DNA from: Pullilachnospira_A gallistercoris
GTDB lineage: Bacteria; Bacillota; Clostridia; Lachnospirales; Lachnospiraceae
Reading direction: 5' to 3'
DNA length: 43,075 nucleotides
NCBI GenBank assembly: GCA_018712125.1
Contig: DVHM01000041.1
Span: forward strand, 1 to 43,075
In this document: positions 16,605-23,290 of the stretch, in pieces
How positions within the stretch are numbered: position 1 is the stretch's first letter
How the letters are laid out: every line of letters begins with the position of its first letter
Translations under genes and position numbers: made by a program
Notes under the pieces: model-generated
What the model was told of the DNA's origin: nothing
The model's input: the letters and a program-made list of their open reading frames with translations, nothing else
Databases searched by the model: none

Positions 16605-17906
16605 ATGTGGATTGCAGATAAATATATTGATTATGTTAAGAGTCAGACGATCAAAAATCCCGGGGAGAGCTGGGGAAAGATCATGCTGGGCTTTCAGGCG
16701 AATAAGCTTCGGATGAAGCTTCTGCCCAAAAAGGAATTGTCAAAGGGCTATCAGAAGCTGGAGGCCATGATGATGTCCCTGGTGGCGGATTCCCTGGCAA
16801 AACAGGACAGCTATATCTGGGGGAATATCTTTTCTCCCTGTGAGATCATGCATTGCTTCGGGTTAAATACCCTGTCCATCGAATGCCTCGCCTGCTATCT
16901 GAGCGGCTATCATCTGGAGGATTTTCTGATCGATTACGCGCAGAATTCCGGCATTGCGCCCACTCTGTGCTCCTACCACAAGACCTTTGTGGGCGCTATC
17001 GACAGCGGCGCGGTTCCGGTGCCCAGATACGCGGTTACCACGTCCTTATCCTGTGACGGTAACCTCAATACCTTCCGGTACCTGGAGAAGAAGAAGGGTG
17101 TGCCTTTCACTTTCCTGGATGTTCCCTACGGGGACGATGAGGCCTCGGTGGAGTACCTGGCCGGACAGCTTAAGGATTTTGTCAGGGAACTGGAAAATCA
17201 GTTCGGTAAAACTTTTGATGAGGAAAAGCTGAAAAAGGCGCTGGAGATTGAGAATGAGACCAGAAAGGAACTGGTACATTTCTTCCGGCTTCAGAGCGAA
17301 TACTATTATCCGGGAGAGCTGATCAGCCATCTCTATATGATGATGGGTATGCACCTTCTGATCGGCACGCAGGATTTCCTGGATTTGATCCGCTTTATGG
17401 TAAAGGATATCCAGACCTATCCGAAGTTTGAGGGAAAGAAGATTCTCTGGGTGCACCTGCTTCCCTTCTATCAGGAGAGCCTTCGTGAATATTTTAATGA
17501 GAGTGAAAAATATCAGATTATTGCCAGCGACATCATCATCGACTCCATGGAGGAACTGGATGCTTCCCGTCCCTTCCACGCGCTGGCGAAGAAGATCATT
17601 CACAATCTCTACAACGGATCCTACGATCACAAGGCGCAGATGGTGGGACGTCTGGCGGATATGCTCCATCCGAACGCGGTCATCCAATTTTGCCATTGGG
17701 GATGTAAGCAGTCTTCAGGCTGCAGCGTGCTCTTAAAGGAACGAATCCAGGAGAAGGGTATTCCGATGCTGATCCTGGATGGAGACGGCATCGACAAGCG
17801 CAACAGCCATGACGGACAGATCAAGACCCGTCTGGAGGCCTTTCTGGAGATGCTGGACGCGGATGATGTGGCAGAGGAACAGGAGGAACAGAAAAGAGTA
17901 TGTTAG
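16605..17906 (+). CDS. 2-hydroxyacyl-CoA dehydratase family subunit
   Basis: A 433-residue protein of the HgdB/FldC/BadD-like 2-hydroxyacyl-CoA dehydratase family, whose members remove water from 2-hydroxyacyl-CoA by a ketyl-radical mechanism with [4Fe-4S] clusters. Cluster-ligand candidates are the cysteines in FSPCEIMHCFG, SIECLACYLSGY and FCHWGCKQSSGCSVLL. The GIAPTLCSYHKTFVGAI stretch is also typical of the fold. The ATG at 16605 has GGAGGA 7 bases upstream; the longer open frame begins without a ribosome site. Its end overlaps the next gene by 7 bases (ATGTTAG), indicating translational coupling. No CoA-transferase, acyl-CoA dehydrogenase or hydroxyacid dehydrogenase lies nearby, so the substrate is unknown and may not be a CoA ester. 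Confidence 0.88.
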   Translation: MWIADKYIDYVKSQTIKNPGESWGKIMLGFQANKLRMKLLPKKELSKGYQKLEAMMMSLVADSLAKQDSYIWGNIFSPCEIMHCFGLNTLSIECLACYLSGYHLEDFLIDYAQNSGIAPTLCSYHKTFVGAIDSGAVPVPRYAVTTSLSCDGNLNTFRYLEKKKGVPFTFLDVPYGDDEASVEYLAGQLKDFVRELENQFGKTFDEEKLKKALEIENETRKELVHFFRLQSEYYYPGELISHLYMMMGMHLLIGTQDFLDLIRFMVKDIQTYPKFEGKKILWVHLLPFYQESLREYFNESEKYQIIASDIIIDSMEELDASRPFHALAKKIIHNLYNGSYDHKAQMVGRLADMLHPNAVIQFCHWGCKQSSGCSVLLKERIQEKGIPMLILDGDGIDKRNSHDGQIKTRLEAFLEMLDADDVAEEQEEQKRVC

Positions 17907-19567
17907 GATATATCTGTAAATACGCGCCGATTGAGATTTTCGAGTCCATGGGGGTTACGATGCAGAGGATCGAACCCGATGTGACCAATTTCAATCAGGC
18001 GGAAATCAAGATGCACCCGAATATCTGCAGTTTTGCCAAGGGGGTGCTGGAAGATGTCATGGCCGGCGACTATGAGGGCGTGATCCTGACCACCTGCTGT
18101 GACAGTATCCGCAGGCTCTGCGATGTGCTGCGGGAGGAGTACCCGGACAAATTTATCTATATGCTGGACACTCCGCGGCTGACCAAGGAGGCGGGCGTCG
18201 ATATCTACGAGCAGAGAATAAAAGCCATGATCGAGGCCTACGAGAAATTCTCCGGGAAGACTTTTGACGAGGCGGCTTTTGTCTCCTATGTGAAAAAGAA
18301 GGAGGAGAAGCAGAACATTTCCCATAAGACGGGAGCGTTGAATATCGGAATCCTCGGCGCCAGGGCCAATGAGAATATCAAGAAAATTCTGGAAGAGAAG
18401 GGGGCCCATGTGGCCTTTGACCTGACCTGTACCGGCCTGGGCAGAAAGATCTTCTGCGATGAGTCGGAGGTGCTCAAAAGCTACGCCCGGGGCCTGCTTT
18501 CCCAGTTTCCCTGTATGCGGATGGAACAGGCATCTAACCGGGACGAGATGATCCGCCGCTACGCGGACAGCGTGGACGGGATTATCTATCACACAGTGCA
18601 GTTCTGCGACAATTACGCCTACGAGTACGCCTGGTTGAAGGAGTGGCTGAAACGGCCGGTGCTTCTGCTGGAGACCGATTACACCCGGCAGAGCTACGGT
18701 CAGATTCTGACCAGAATCGAGGCGTTTCTGGAGTCACTGCAGCCGAAGCGGCCGCATGCGAAGAAGAACATGGAGGGAGACAGAGCAATGTATGTACTTG
18801 GAATTGACAGCGGATCCACATCTACCAACGCGGTTATCATGGATCAGGACCGGAAGATCGTGGCCTTTTCCGTGGTCCGCACCGGGGCGAAATCCGGGGA
18901 GAGCGCGGATCGGATTTTGAAGGAGGTCCTCGATAAGGCGTCCCTGAAAAGGGAGGATATCTCCTGGATCGTCTCCACGGGATACGGACGGGTCAGCATC
19001 GATTTTGCCGATGAGAATGTGACGGAGATCAGCTGCCACGGCAAGGGCGCGCACTATTTCAACCCGAAGATCCGCACTATTCTCGATATCGGCGGACAGG
19101 ACAGCAAGGCCATCAAACTCAGTGAGACCGGGGATGTGAGCGATTTTGTCATGAACGACAAATGCGCGGCCGGAACCGGGCGTTTTCTGGAAATGATCGC
19201 CAGATCCCTGGAGGTCAGCCTGGATGAGTTGGGAGCCATCGCCCTGGAGTCGAAGGAGAAAATCGAGATTACCAGCATGTGCTCCGTCTTCGCGGAGTCC
19301 GAGGTCATCTCCCTGATCGCTCAGAACAAGGAGAAGGCGGATATCGCCAACGGCGTCTGCGGCGCCATCGCCAACAAGGCCTTCGGCCTGCTGCGGCGCG
19401 TGGGCCTGGAACCGGATTTCATGATGACCGGCGGCGTGGCGAAAAATCCCGGTGTTGTGCGGGCAGTGGAGGAGAAGATCGGATCGAAGCTCTACATATG
19501 CGAGGAGCCGGAGATTGTAGGCGCAACCGGAGCGGCACTCTACGCTCTGGAGCAGATGGAGGCGTAG
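17900..19567 (+). CDS. Dehydratase subunit fused to its activase
   Basis: A 555-residue fusion. Residues 1 to about 285 resemble the second, HgdA/B-like subunit (LTTCCDSIRRLCDVL, then HTVQFCDNYAYEY). Residues 297-555 form the ATP-dependent activase of the HgdC/BadF/BcrA type, which injects a high-energy electron into the dehydratase. The activase shows the ASKHA nucleotide loop LGIDSGSTSTNAV, DIGGQDSKAIKL, CAAGTGRFLEM with Cys422, SMCSVFAESEV with Cys461, and MMTGGVAKNPGVV. The two cysteines are 39 residues apart, matching the pair that holds the inter-subunit [4Fe-4S] cluster in glutarate-pathway HgdC. GGAGGGAGA (18772-18780) precedes an in-frame ATG at 18788 right at the domain junction. 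A separate activase could therefore also be made. Confidence 0.88.
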   Translation: MLGYICKYAPIEIFESMGVTMQRIEPDVTNFNQAEIKMHPNICSFAKGVLEDVMAGDYEGVILTTCCDSIRRLCDVLREEYPDKFIYMLDTPRLTKEAGVDIYEQRIKAMIEAYEKFSGKTFDEAAFVSYVKKKEEKQNISHKTGALNIGILGARANENIKKILEEKGAHVAFDLTCTGLGRKIFCDESEVLKSYARGLLSQFPCMRMEQASNRDEMIRRYADSVDGIIYHTVQFCDNYAYEYAWLKEWLKRPVLLLETDYTRQSYGQILTRIEAFLESLQPKRPHAKKNMEGDRAMYVLGIDSGSTSTNAVIMDQDRKIVAFSVVRTGAKSGESADRILKEVLDKASLKREDISWIVSTGYGRVSIDFADENVTEISCHGKGAHYFNPKIRTILDIGGQDSKAIKLSETGDVSDFVMNDKCAAGTGRFLEMIARSLEVSLDELGAIALESKEKIEITSMCSVFAESEVISLIAQNKEKADIANGVCGAIANKAFGLLRRVGLEPDFMMTGGVAKNPGVVRAVEEKIGSKLYICEEPEIVGATGAALYALEQMEA

Positions 19568-19575
19568 GTTTCTGC

Positions 19576-19605
19576 CGTCTTGCGGCAGAACGTCTTGCGG
19601 CAGAA
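19576..19605 (+). repeat. Perfect 15-base tandem duplication
   Basis: CGTCTTGCGGCAGAA occurs twice, head to tail, just after the fusion gene. The first copy with preceding bases forms a hairpin (TCTGCCG with CGGCAGA). No T-run follows, so I do not call it a terminator. Confidence 0.85.
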
Positions 19606-19687
19606 GAGGAACGTTTTCCGGTGCCGCGGGTGCATAATCCCGGGACGAACTGGTCATACTGTGAAAAAAGGAAAGGAGATCATGGTT

Positions 19688-19996
19688 ATGACACAGTTGG
19701 ATTGCAATGCGACAGAGTGCAGATACAATGAGGGAAGACTTTGCTGCAGAACCGGTATTACCGTGGAGGGCAGTTCTGCCATGAAGATGGAAGAGACCTA
19801 CTGCGGAAACTATGAGGTGGGCAAAGACGGCACCTGCATCAACGCGGTGGGAGAGCCTGACGGCCGCACGGAGATTACCTGCGACGCCTGCTCCTGCAGA
19901 TACAACAAGCAGGCCAAGTGTACCGCCGGAAGCGTGGATATCATCAGCAGCGACGGCGTGGGACAGACAGCCTGCGGAAGTTTTCAGGTAAAATAA
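19688..19996 (+). CDS. Double DUF1540 small cysteine-rich protein
   Basis: A 102-residue protein made of two DUF1540 repeats. Each follows the pattern Cys-x4-Cys-x-Tyr-Asn...Cys...Cys-x-x-Phe/Tyr: CNATECRYN...CGNY in the first half and CDACSCRYN...CGSF in the second. The spacing suggests a metal site, but the function of the family is unknown. It is common in Clostridia. Two ATGs (19682 and 19688) are possible; AGGAG at 19674-19678 is 9 bases from the second and only 3 from the first, so I chose 19688. It lies 120 bases after the dehydratase-activase gene and is closed by a terminator. Confidence 0.85.
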   Translation: MTQLDCNATECRYNEGRLCCRTGITVEGSSAMKMEETYCGNYEVGKDGTCINAVGEPDGRTEITCDACSCRYNKQAKCTAGSVDIISSDGVGQTACGSFQVK

Positions 19997-20006
19997 ACTG
20001 TTTTTG

Positions 20007-20045
20007 GGGAGGCGGTTCCTTTGGGAGAGCCTCCTCTTTTCTTTG
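20007..20045 (+). terminator. Terminator after the DUF1540 gene
   Basis: GGAGGC (20008-20013) pairs with GCCTCC (20029-20034), extended inward by GTTCC with GGGA, and is followed by TCTTTTCTTT. It separates the dehydratase region from lgt. Confidence 0.8.
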
Positions 20046-20063
20046 CCCTTCCTCGGAAAAAAG

Positions 20064-20092
20064 TGGAAATAGGGAAGGGAATGCATTATAAT
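20064..20092 (+). promoter_or_regulatory. Sigma-A promoter of lgt
   Basis: TGGAAA (20064-20069), a 17-base spacer and a perfect TATAAT (20087-20092), 42 bases upstream of the lgt ATG. Confidence 0.7.
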
Positions 20093-20134
20093 GAAGGGCG
20101 GCAGTAAAAGGAGAAAGGATCAGAGGGAAGAGAC

Positions 20135-21043
20135 ATGAATGAGACCATTATTTTTCCGAATTTACATATCACGCTGGAAAACGTCGGAAAGACCTTTACG
20201 GTCTTCGGCATCGACATCGCCTACTACGGACTGATTATCGCCATCGGCATGCTGCTGGGTGTGGCGCTGATTCTTCATGAGGCGAAGCGCTGCGGAAAGA
20301 ACGAGGACGACTATCTGGATCTGTGCATCTACACGATCATTTTCGCGGTTATCGGAGCGAGACTTTACTATGTGATTTTTTCCTGGGATCTCTACCGGGA
20401 TAATCTTTTGAATATCTTCAATATCCGCCAGGGAGGTCTGGCCATTTATGGAGGCGTCATCGCGGGGATTATTACGGGTTACATTGTCTGCCGGATCAAG
20501 AAGATGCGCTTCCTCGAGACTGCTGATATGGTGGTGCTGGGACTTCTGGTGGGACAGATCCTCGGCCGCTGGGGAAACTTTTTCAACCGGGAAGCCTTCG
20601 GGCAGTACACGGACGGTCTCTTTGCCATGCAGCTGCCCTTGAACGCGATCCGCTCCATGGATGATGTGACCACGGAGATGCTCAACCACGTGGAACTGAT
20701 CGGCGGGGATCGATTTATCAGCGTAACCCCCACTTTTCTCTACGAGTCGCTCTGGAACCTGGCGCTCCTGTGTATCCTGCTGCTTCTGAGGAAGCGGAAG
20801 CAGTTTGACGGGCAGATTTTTTTCCTCTATCTGCTGGGGTACGGCATCGGCAGATTCTGGATCGAGGGTATGCGTACGGATCAGCTGCTTTTGTGGAACA
20901 CGAATATCCCGGTGTCCCAGGCGCTGGCGGCGCTGCTTGTCATAGCATCACTTGTGCTGCTGGGCGTGGGATATGTCAGGATGAAGGCCCGGGGCGAAAA
21001 CAAAGATCCGGAGGGGAAGAAAGTGGGGGACAAAGTGGAGTGA
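20135..21043 (+). CDS. lgt: Prolipoprotein diacylglyceryl transferase
   Basis: Lgt (302 residues) transfers diacylglycerol from phosphatidylglycerol to the lipobox cysteine of prelipoproteins at the membrane. About seven membrane segments are visible. The conserved motifs are ARLYYVIFSWD, GGLAIYGGVIAG, and the Lgt signature GRWGNFFNREAFG, with Arg where many members have Gln. Late in the protein comes GRFWIEGMRTDQL. The charged C-terminal tail after the last segment is poorly conserved. It has its own promoter and a strong terminator, so it is a single-gene unit upstream of the dcw cluster. Confidence 0.95.
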   Translation: MNETIIFPNLHITLENVGKTFTVFGIDIAYYGLIIAIGMLLGVALILHEAKRCGKNEDDYLDLCIYTIIFAVIGARLYYVIFSWDLYRDNLLNIFNIRQGGLAIYGGVIAGIITGYIVCRIKKMRFLETADMVVLGLLVGQILGRWGNFFNREAFGQYTDGLFAMQLPLNAIRSMDDVTTEMLNHVELIGGDRFISVTPTFLYESLWNLALLCILLLLRKRKQFDGQIFFLYLLGYGIGRFWIEGMRTDQLLLWNTNIPVSQALAALLVIASLVLLGVGYVRMKARGENKDPEGKKVGDKVE

Positions 21044-21082
21044 AAAATCTTATATAAGGAAAAGGAAAGTCAGAAAGTGGGA

Positions 21083-21112
21083 GAAACCGGCCAAAAGCCG
21101 GTTTCTTTTTTT
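21083..21112 (+). terminator. Terminator of lgt
   Basis: GAAACCGGC (21083-21091) and GCCGGTTTC (21097-21105) form a perfect 9-base stem with a 5-base loop, followed by seven Ts. Confidence 0.95.
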
Positions 21113-21191
21113 GGTGTTACTATTCACAGCCACTCCGTCCGCAGTGGGCACTCGTCGTAAATCCCTCATTTTGTACCCTGAAAAAATAAAA

Positions 21192-21205
21192 TACAACATC
21201 TTGTA
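21192..21205. promoter_or_regulatory. TACAA-N4-TTGTA dyad, unassigned
   Basis: A perfect 5+4+5 inverted repeat in the lgt-mraZ gap, within ACAACATCTTGTAG. A second, half-similar TTGTA lies exactly 30 bases upstream (21171-21175). The form and roughly three-turn spacing recall tandem NrdR boxes, but no ribonucleotide reductase gene is near. The function is not established. Beyond it, 21206-21260 holds only an imperfect GGGG...CCCC hairpin. Confidence 0.3.
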
Positions 21206-21265
21206 GGGGATGGGAAACCACTTCCCTCCACCCCGGAAAAAGCCCGGATTTAAGGGAAAAATCTA

Positions 21266-21294
21266 TTGATTTTTGGATCTCATTCTATTAGAAT
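21266..21294 (+). promoter_or_regulatory. Sigma-A promoter of the dcw cluster
   Basis: TTGATT (21266-21271), a 17-base spacer and TAGAAT (21289-21294). The start point would be near 21301, placing the MraZ boxes directly at the beginning of the transcript. Confidence 0.75.
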
Positions 21295-21301
21295 GTAGTT
21301 A

Positions 21302-21341
21302 AAAGTGGTTCAAAGTGGTGGACAATGGAACAAAGTGGTGG
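21302..21341 (+). promoter_or_regulatory. MraZ operator: 10-base-period AAAGTGG repeats
   Basis: Four repeats start at 21302, 21312, 21322 and 21332. Three are exact AAAGTGGT and the third is degenerate (ACAATGG). Imperfect copies may continue at 21342 and 21352. MraZ is known to bind direct repeats of this kind upstream of its own operon (TGGGA in E. coli, AAAGTG-type in mollicutes), so autorepression is the likely role. Confidence 0.85.
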
Positions 21342-21389
21342 ATAAGTTGATAACTTTGTGGATAAACGACAGGAGGAGGTGAGATCCGG

Positions 21390-21821
21390 ATGTTCATGGG
21401 AGAGTACAATCACAGTGTGGATGCCAAGGGCAGACTCATTGTGCCGGCGAAATTCCGTGAACAGCTTGGGGAAGAGTTTGTCGTTACCAAGGGTCTGGAT
21501 GGATGCCTTTTCGTTTATCCTCAGGAGGAGTGGAAACATATTGAGGACAAGTTCCGTGAAGTGCCGCTGACCACCAAGGACGCCCGCAAGTTCTCCAGAT
21601 TTTTCTTTGCGGGAGCTGCTTCCTGTGAGATCGACAAGCAGGGACGAATCCTGATTCCGGGGGTGCTGCGGGAGTATGCGGGCCTGGAGAAGGATGTGGT
21701 GCTTGTGGGAGTGCTCAGCCGGATCGAGATCTGGGACAAGCATAAATGGGAAGAGTCCAACACCTACGATGACATGGATGAGATTGCGGAGCATATGGCG
21801 GATCTCGGCCTGAGCATTTAA
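21390..21821 (+). CDS. mraZ: Transcriptional regulator MraZ
   Basis: MraZ (143 residues, normal length) is the DNA-binding regulator at the head of division clusters; it forms ring-shaped oligomers. It consists of two AbrB-like domains, each with the DxKGR-type motif: DAKGRLIVPAKFR near residue 12 and DKQGRILIPGVLR near residue 85. The ATG at 21390 is 9 bases after AGGAGGT; an alternative ATG two codons later is possible. Its probable operator repeats lie about 50 bases upstream, beside the promoter, so it likely regulates the whole downstream cluster. Confidence 0.97.
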   Translation: MFMGEYNHSVDAKGRLIVPAKFREQLGEEFVVTKGLDGCLFVYPQEEWKHIEDKFREVPLTTKDARKFSRFFFAGAASCEIDKQGRILIPGVLREYAGLEKDVVLVGVLSRIEIWDKHKWEESNTYDDMDEIAEHMADLGLSI

Positions 21822-21848
21822 AGGCCGAAAACCCGCGGAAAGGAACCT

Positions 21849-22796
21849 ATGGAGTTTTGCCACTATTCGGTACTGTTGCGGGAGACCATCGAACAACTGA
21901 AGATCAGGCCGGAAGGGATTTATGTGGACGGTACACTGGGCGGAGCCGGTCATTCCTCGGTCATCGCCGGCAGGCTGACGACAGGACATCTCGTCGGGAT
22001 CGATCAGGATCTGGATGCGCTGCAGGCGGCAAAGAAGAGGCTGGAACCCTGGAAAGACCGCGTAACCCTGGTGCATGACAACTACGAGCACATGATCCCC
22101 CGGATGAGGGAGCTCGGATACGAGAGTGCCGACGGCATTCTTCTGGATCTGGGCGTTTCTTCTTTCCAGTTGGATGCCAGAGAGCGTGGGTTTTCCTACA
22201 TGGATGAGGATGCTCCCCTCGACATGCGGATGGACAGAACCGGAGGAAAAACGGCAAGAGACATCGTCAACGGGTACTCCCGGGAGGAACTCTACCGGGT
22301 CATTCACACCTACGGCGAGGAGCGGTTCGCGAACAATATTGCGAAACATATTGTGGAGGAGCGGGAAAAACATCCGATTGATACGGCGGGACAGTTAAAC
22401 GAGATTATTCGGAGGTCTATCCCGAAGAAGTCGCAGGCGACAGGAGGACATCCCGCCAAGCGAACCTACCAGGCGATCCGCATCGAGCTGAACCGGGAAC
22501 TGGAGGTCCTGGAGAAGAACCTGGACGATATGATCGATTTTCTCGACGACGGGGGAAGGATCTGCGTGATTACCTTTCATTCGCTGGAAGACCGTATCGT
22601 AAAAAACATTTTTCGAAAAAATGAGCATCCCTGCACCTGCCCGAAGGATTTCCCGATCTGTGTGTGCGGGAAGAAGCCCAAGGGGAGAGTGGTGACGAGG
22701 AAGCCCATTCTTCCGACGGAAGAGGAACTGAGGGAGAACAGCAGATCAAGAAGCGCGAAGCTGCGTGTATTTGAGAGAATCAGACAGGAGAGTTGA
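21849..22796 (+). CDS. rsmH: 16S rRNA (cytosine-1402-N4)-methyltransferase
   Basis: RsmH (MraW, 315 residues) methylates N4 of C1402 in 16S rRNA using S-adenosylmethionine. Visible motifs are HYSVLLRETIEQL, the SAM loop DGTLGGAGHS, DGILLDLGVSSFQLD, GYSREELYRVIHTYGEERFA and FHSLEDRIVK. The C-terminal CTCPKDFPICVCGKKP cysteine stretch is usual in Firmicutes. It starts 27 bases after mraZ with AAAGGA upstream, and its stop lies 2 bases before the ftsL start. The family and order are fully conventional. Confidence 0.98.
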   Translation: MEFCHYSVLLRETIEQLKIRPEGIYVDGTLGGAGHSSVIAGRLTTGHLVGIDQDLDALQAAKKRLEPWKDRVTLVHDNYEHMIPRMRELGYESADGILLDLGVSSFQLDARERGFSYMDEDAPLDMRMDRTGGKTARDIVNGYSREELYRVIHTYGEERFANNIAKHIVEEREKHPIDTAGQLNEIIRRSIPKKSQATGGHPAKRTYQAIRIELNRELEVLEKNLDDMIDFLDDGGRICVITFHSLEDRIVKNIFRKNEHPCTCPKDFPICVCGKKPKGRVVTRKPILPTEEELRENSRSRSAKLRVFERIRQES

Positions 22797-22798
22797 AA

Positions 22799-23269
22799 AT
22801 GAGAGAGGTAAAGACTTATTACATACAGGATGGAAATACCGTGAGATATACGACGGCGGAGCCGCTGCCGGATCGCCAGACGAGAGAGCGGGAGAAGCGG
22901 CAGGAGGCCCTTCGCCAGAGGAGAATCCGTGAGCGCAAGCGCGCGGCGGCGATGCGCAGACACCGTCTGCATACCTTTTACCTGACGATGGCTGTGGTTG
23001 CGGTATGCGCCCTGTTTGTGGGATATGTGCAGCTTCAGACAGACAACACCACCAGAATGGAGCATGTGGCGCAGCTGGAGGATGAGATTTCCAGCTTAAA
23101 GGCGGAGAACAGCGCCGCCCAGAGCAGAATCGACACGGCTACAAACCTGAATGCGATCAAGGCCGCGGCGGTCAATGAGCTTGGGATGGGATACGCCAGC
23201 AGCGATCAGATCGTGTACTACGATATGGACCGCACAGACTATATGAGCCAGTATCACGAGATTCCGTAA
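22799..23269 (+). CDS. ftsL: FtsL-like division protein
   Basis: A 156-residue single-pass membrane protein in the position of ftsL. It has a very basic cytoplasmic segment (EREKRQEALRQRRIRERKR), one membrane helix at about residues 57-75 (YLTMAVVAVCALFVGYVQL), and an extracellular coiled coil (HVAQLEDEISSLKAENSA). In the divisome FtsL pairs with DivIC and activates the FtsW-PBP synthase. Primary sequence of FtsL is poorly conserved, so the call rests on topology and position. ATG at 22799 is 8 bases after AGGAG; an upstream TTG is too close to that site. Confidence 0.8.
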   Translation: MREVKTYYIQDGNTVRYTTAEPLPDRQTREREKRQEALRQRRIRERKRAAAMRRHRLHTFYLTMAVVAVCALFVGYVQLQTDNTTRMEHVAQLEDEISSLKAENSAAQSRIDTATNLNAIKAAAVNELGMGYASSDQIVYYDMDRTDYMSQYHEIP

Positions 23270-23290
23270 CGGCAGGTGGAGAGATTGAGA

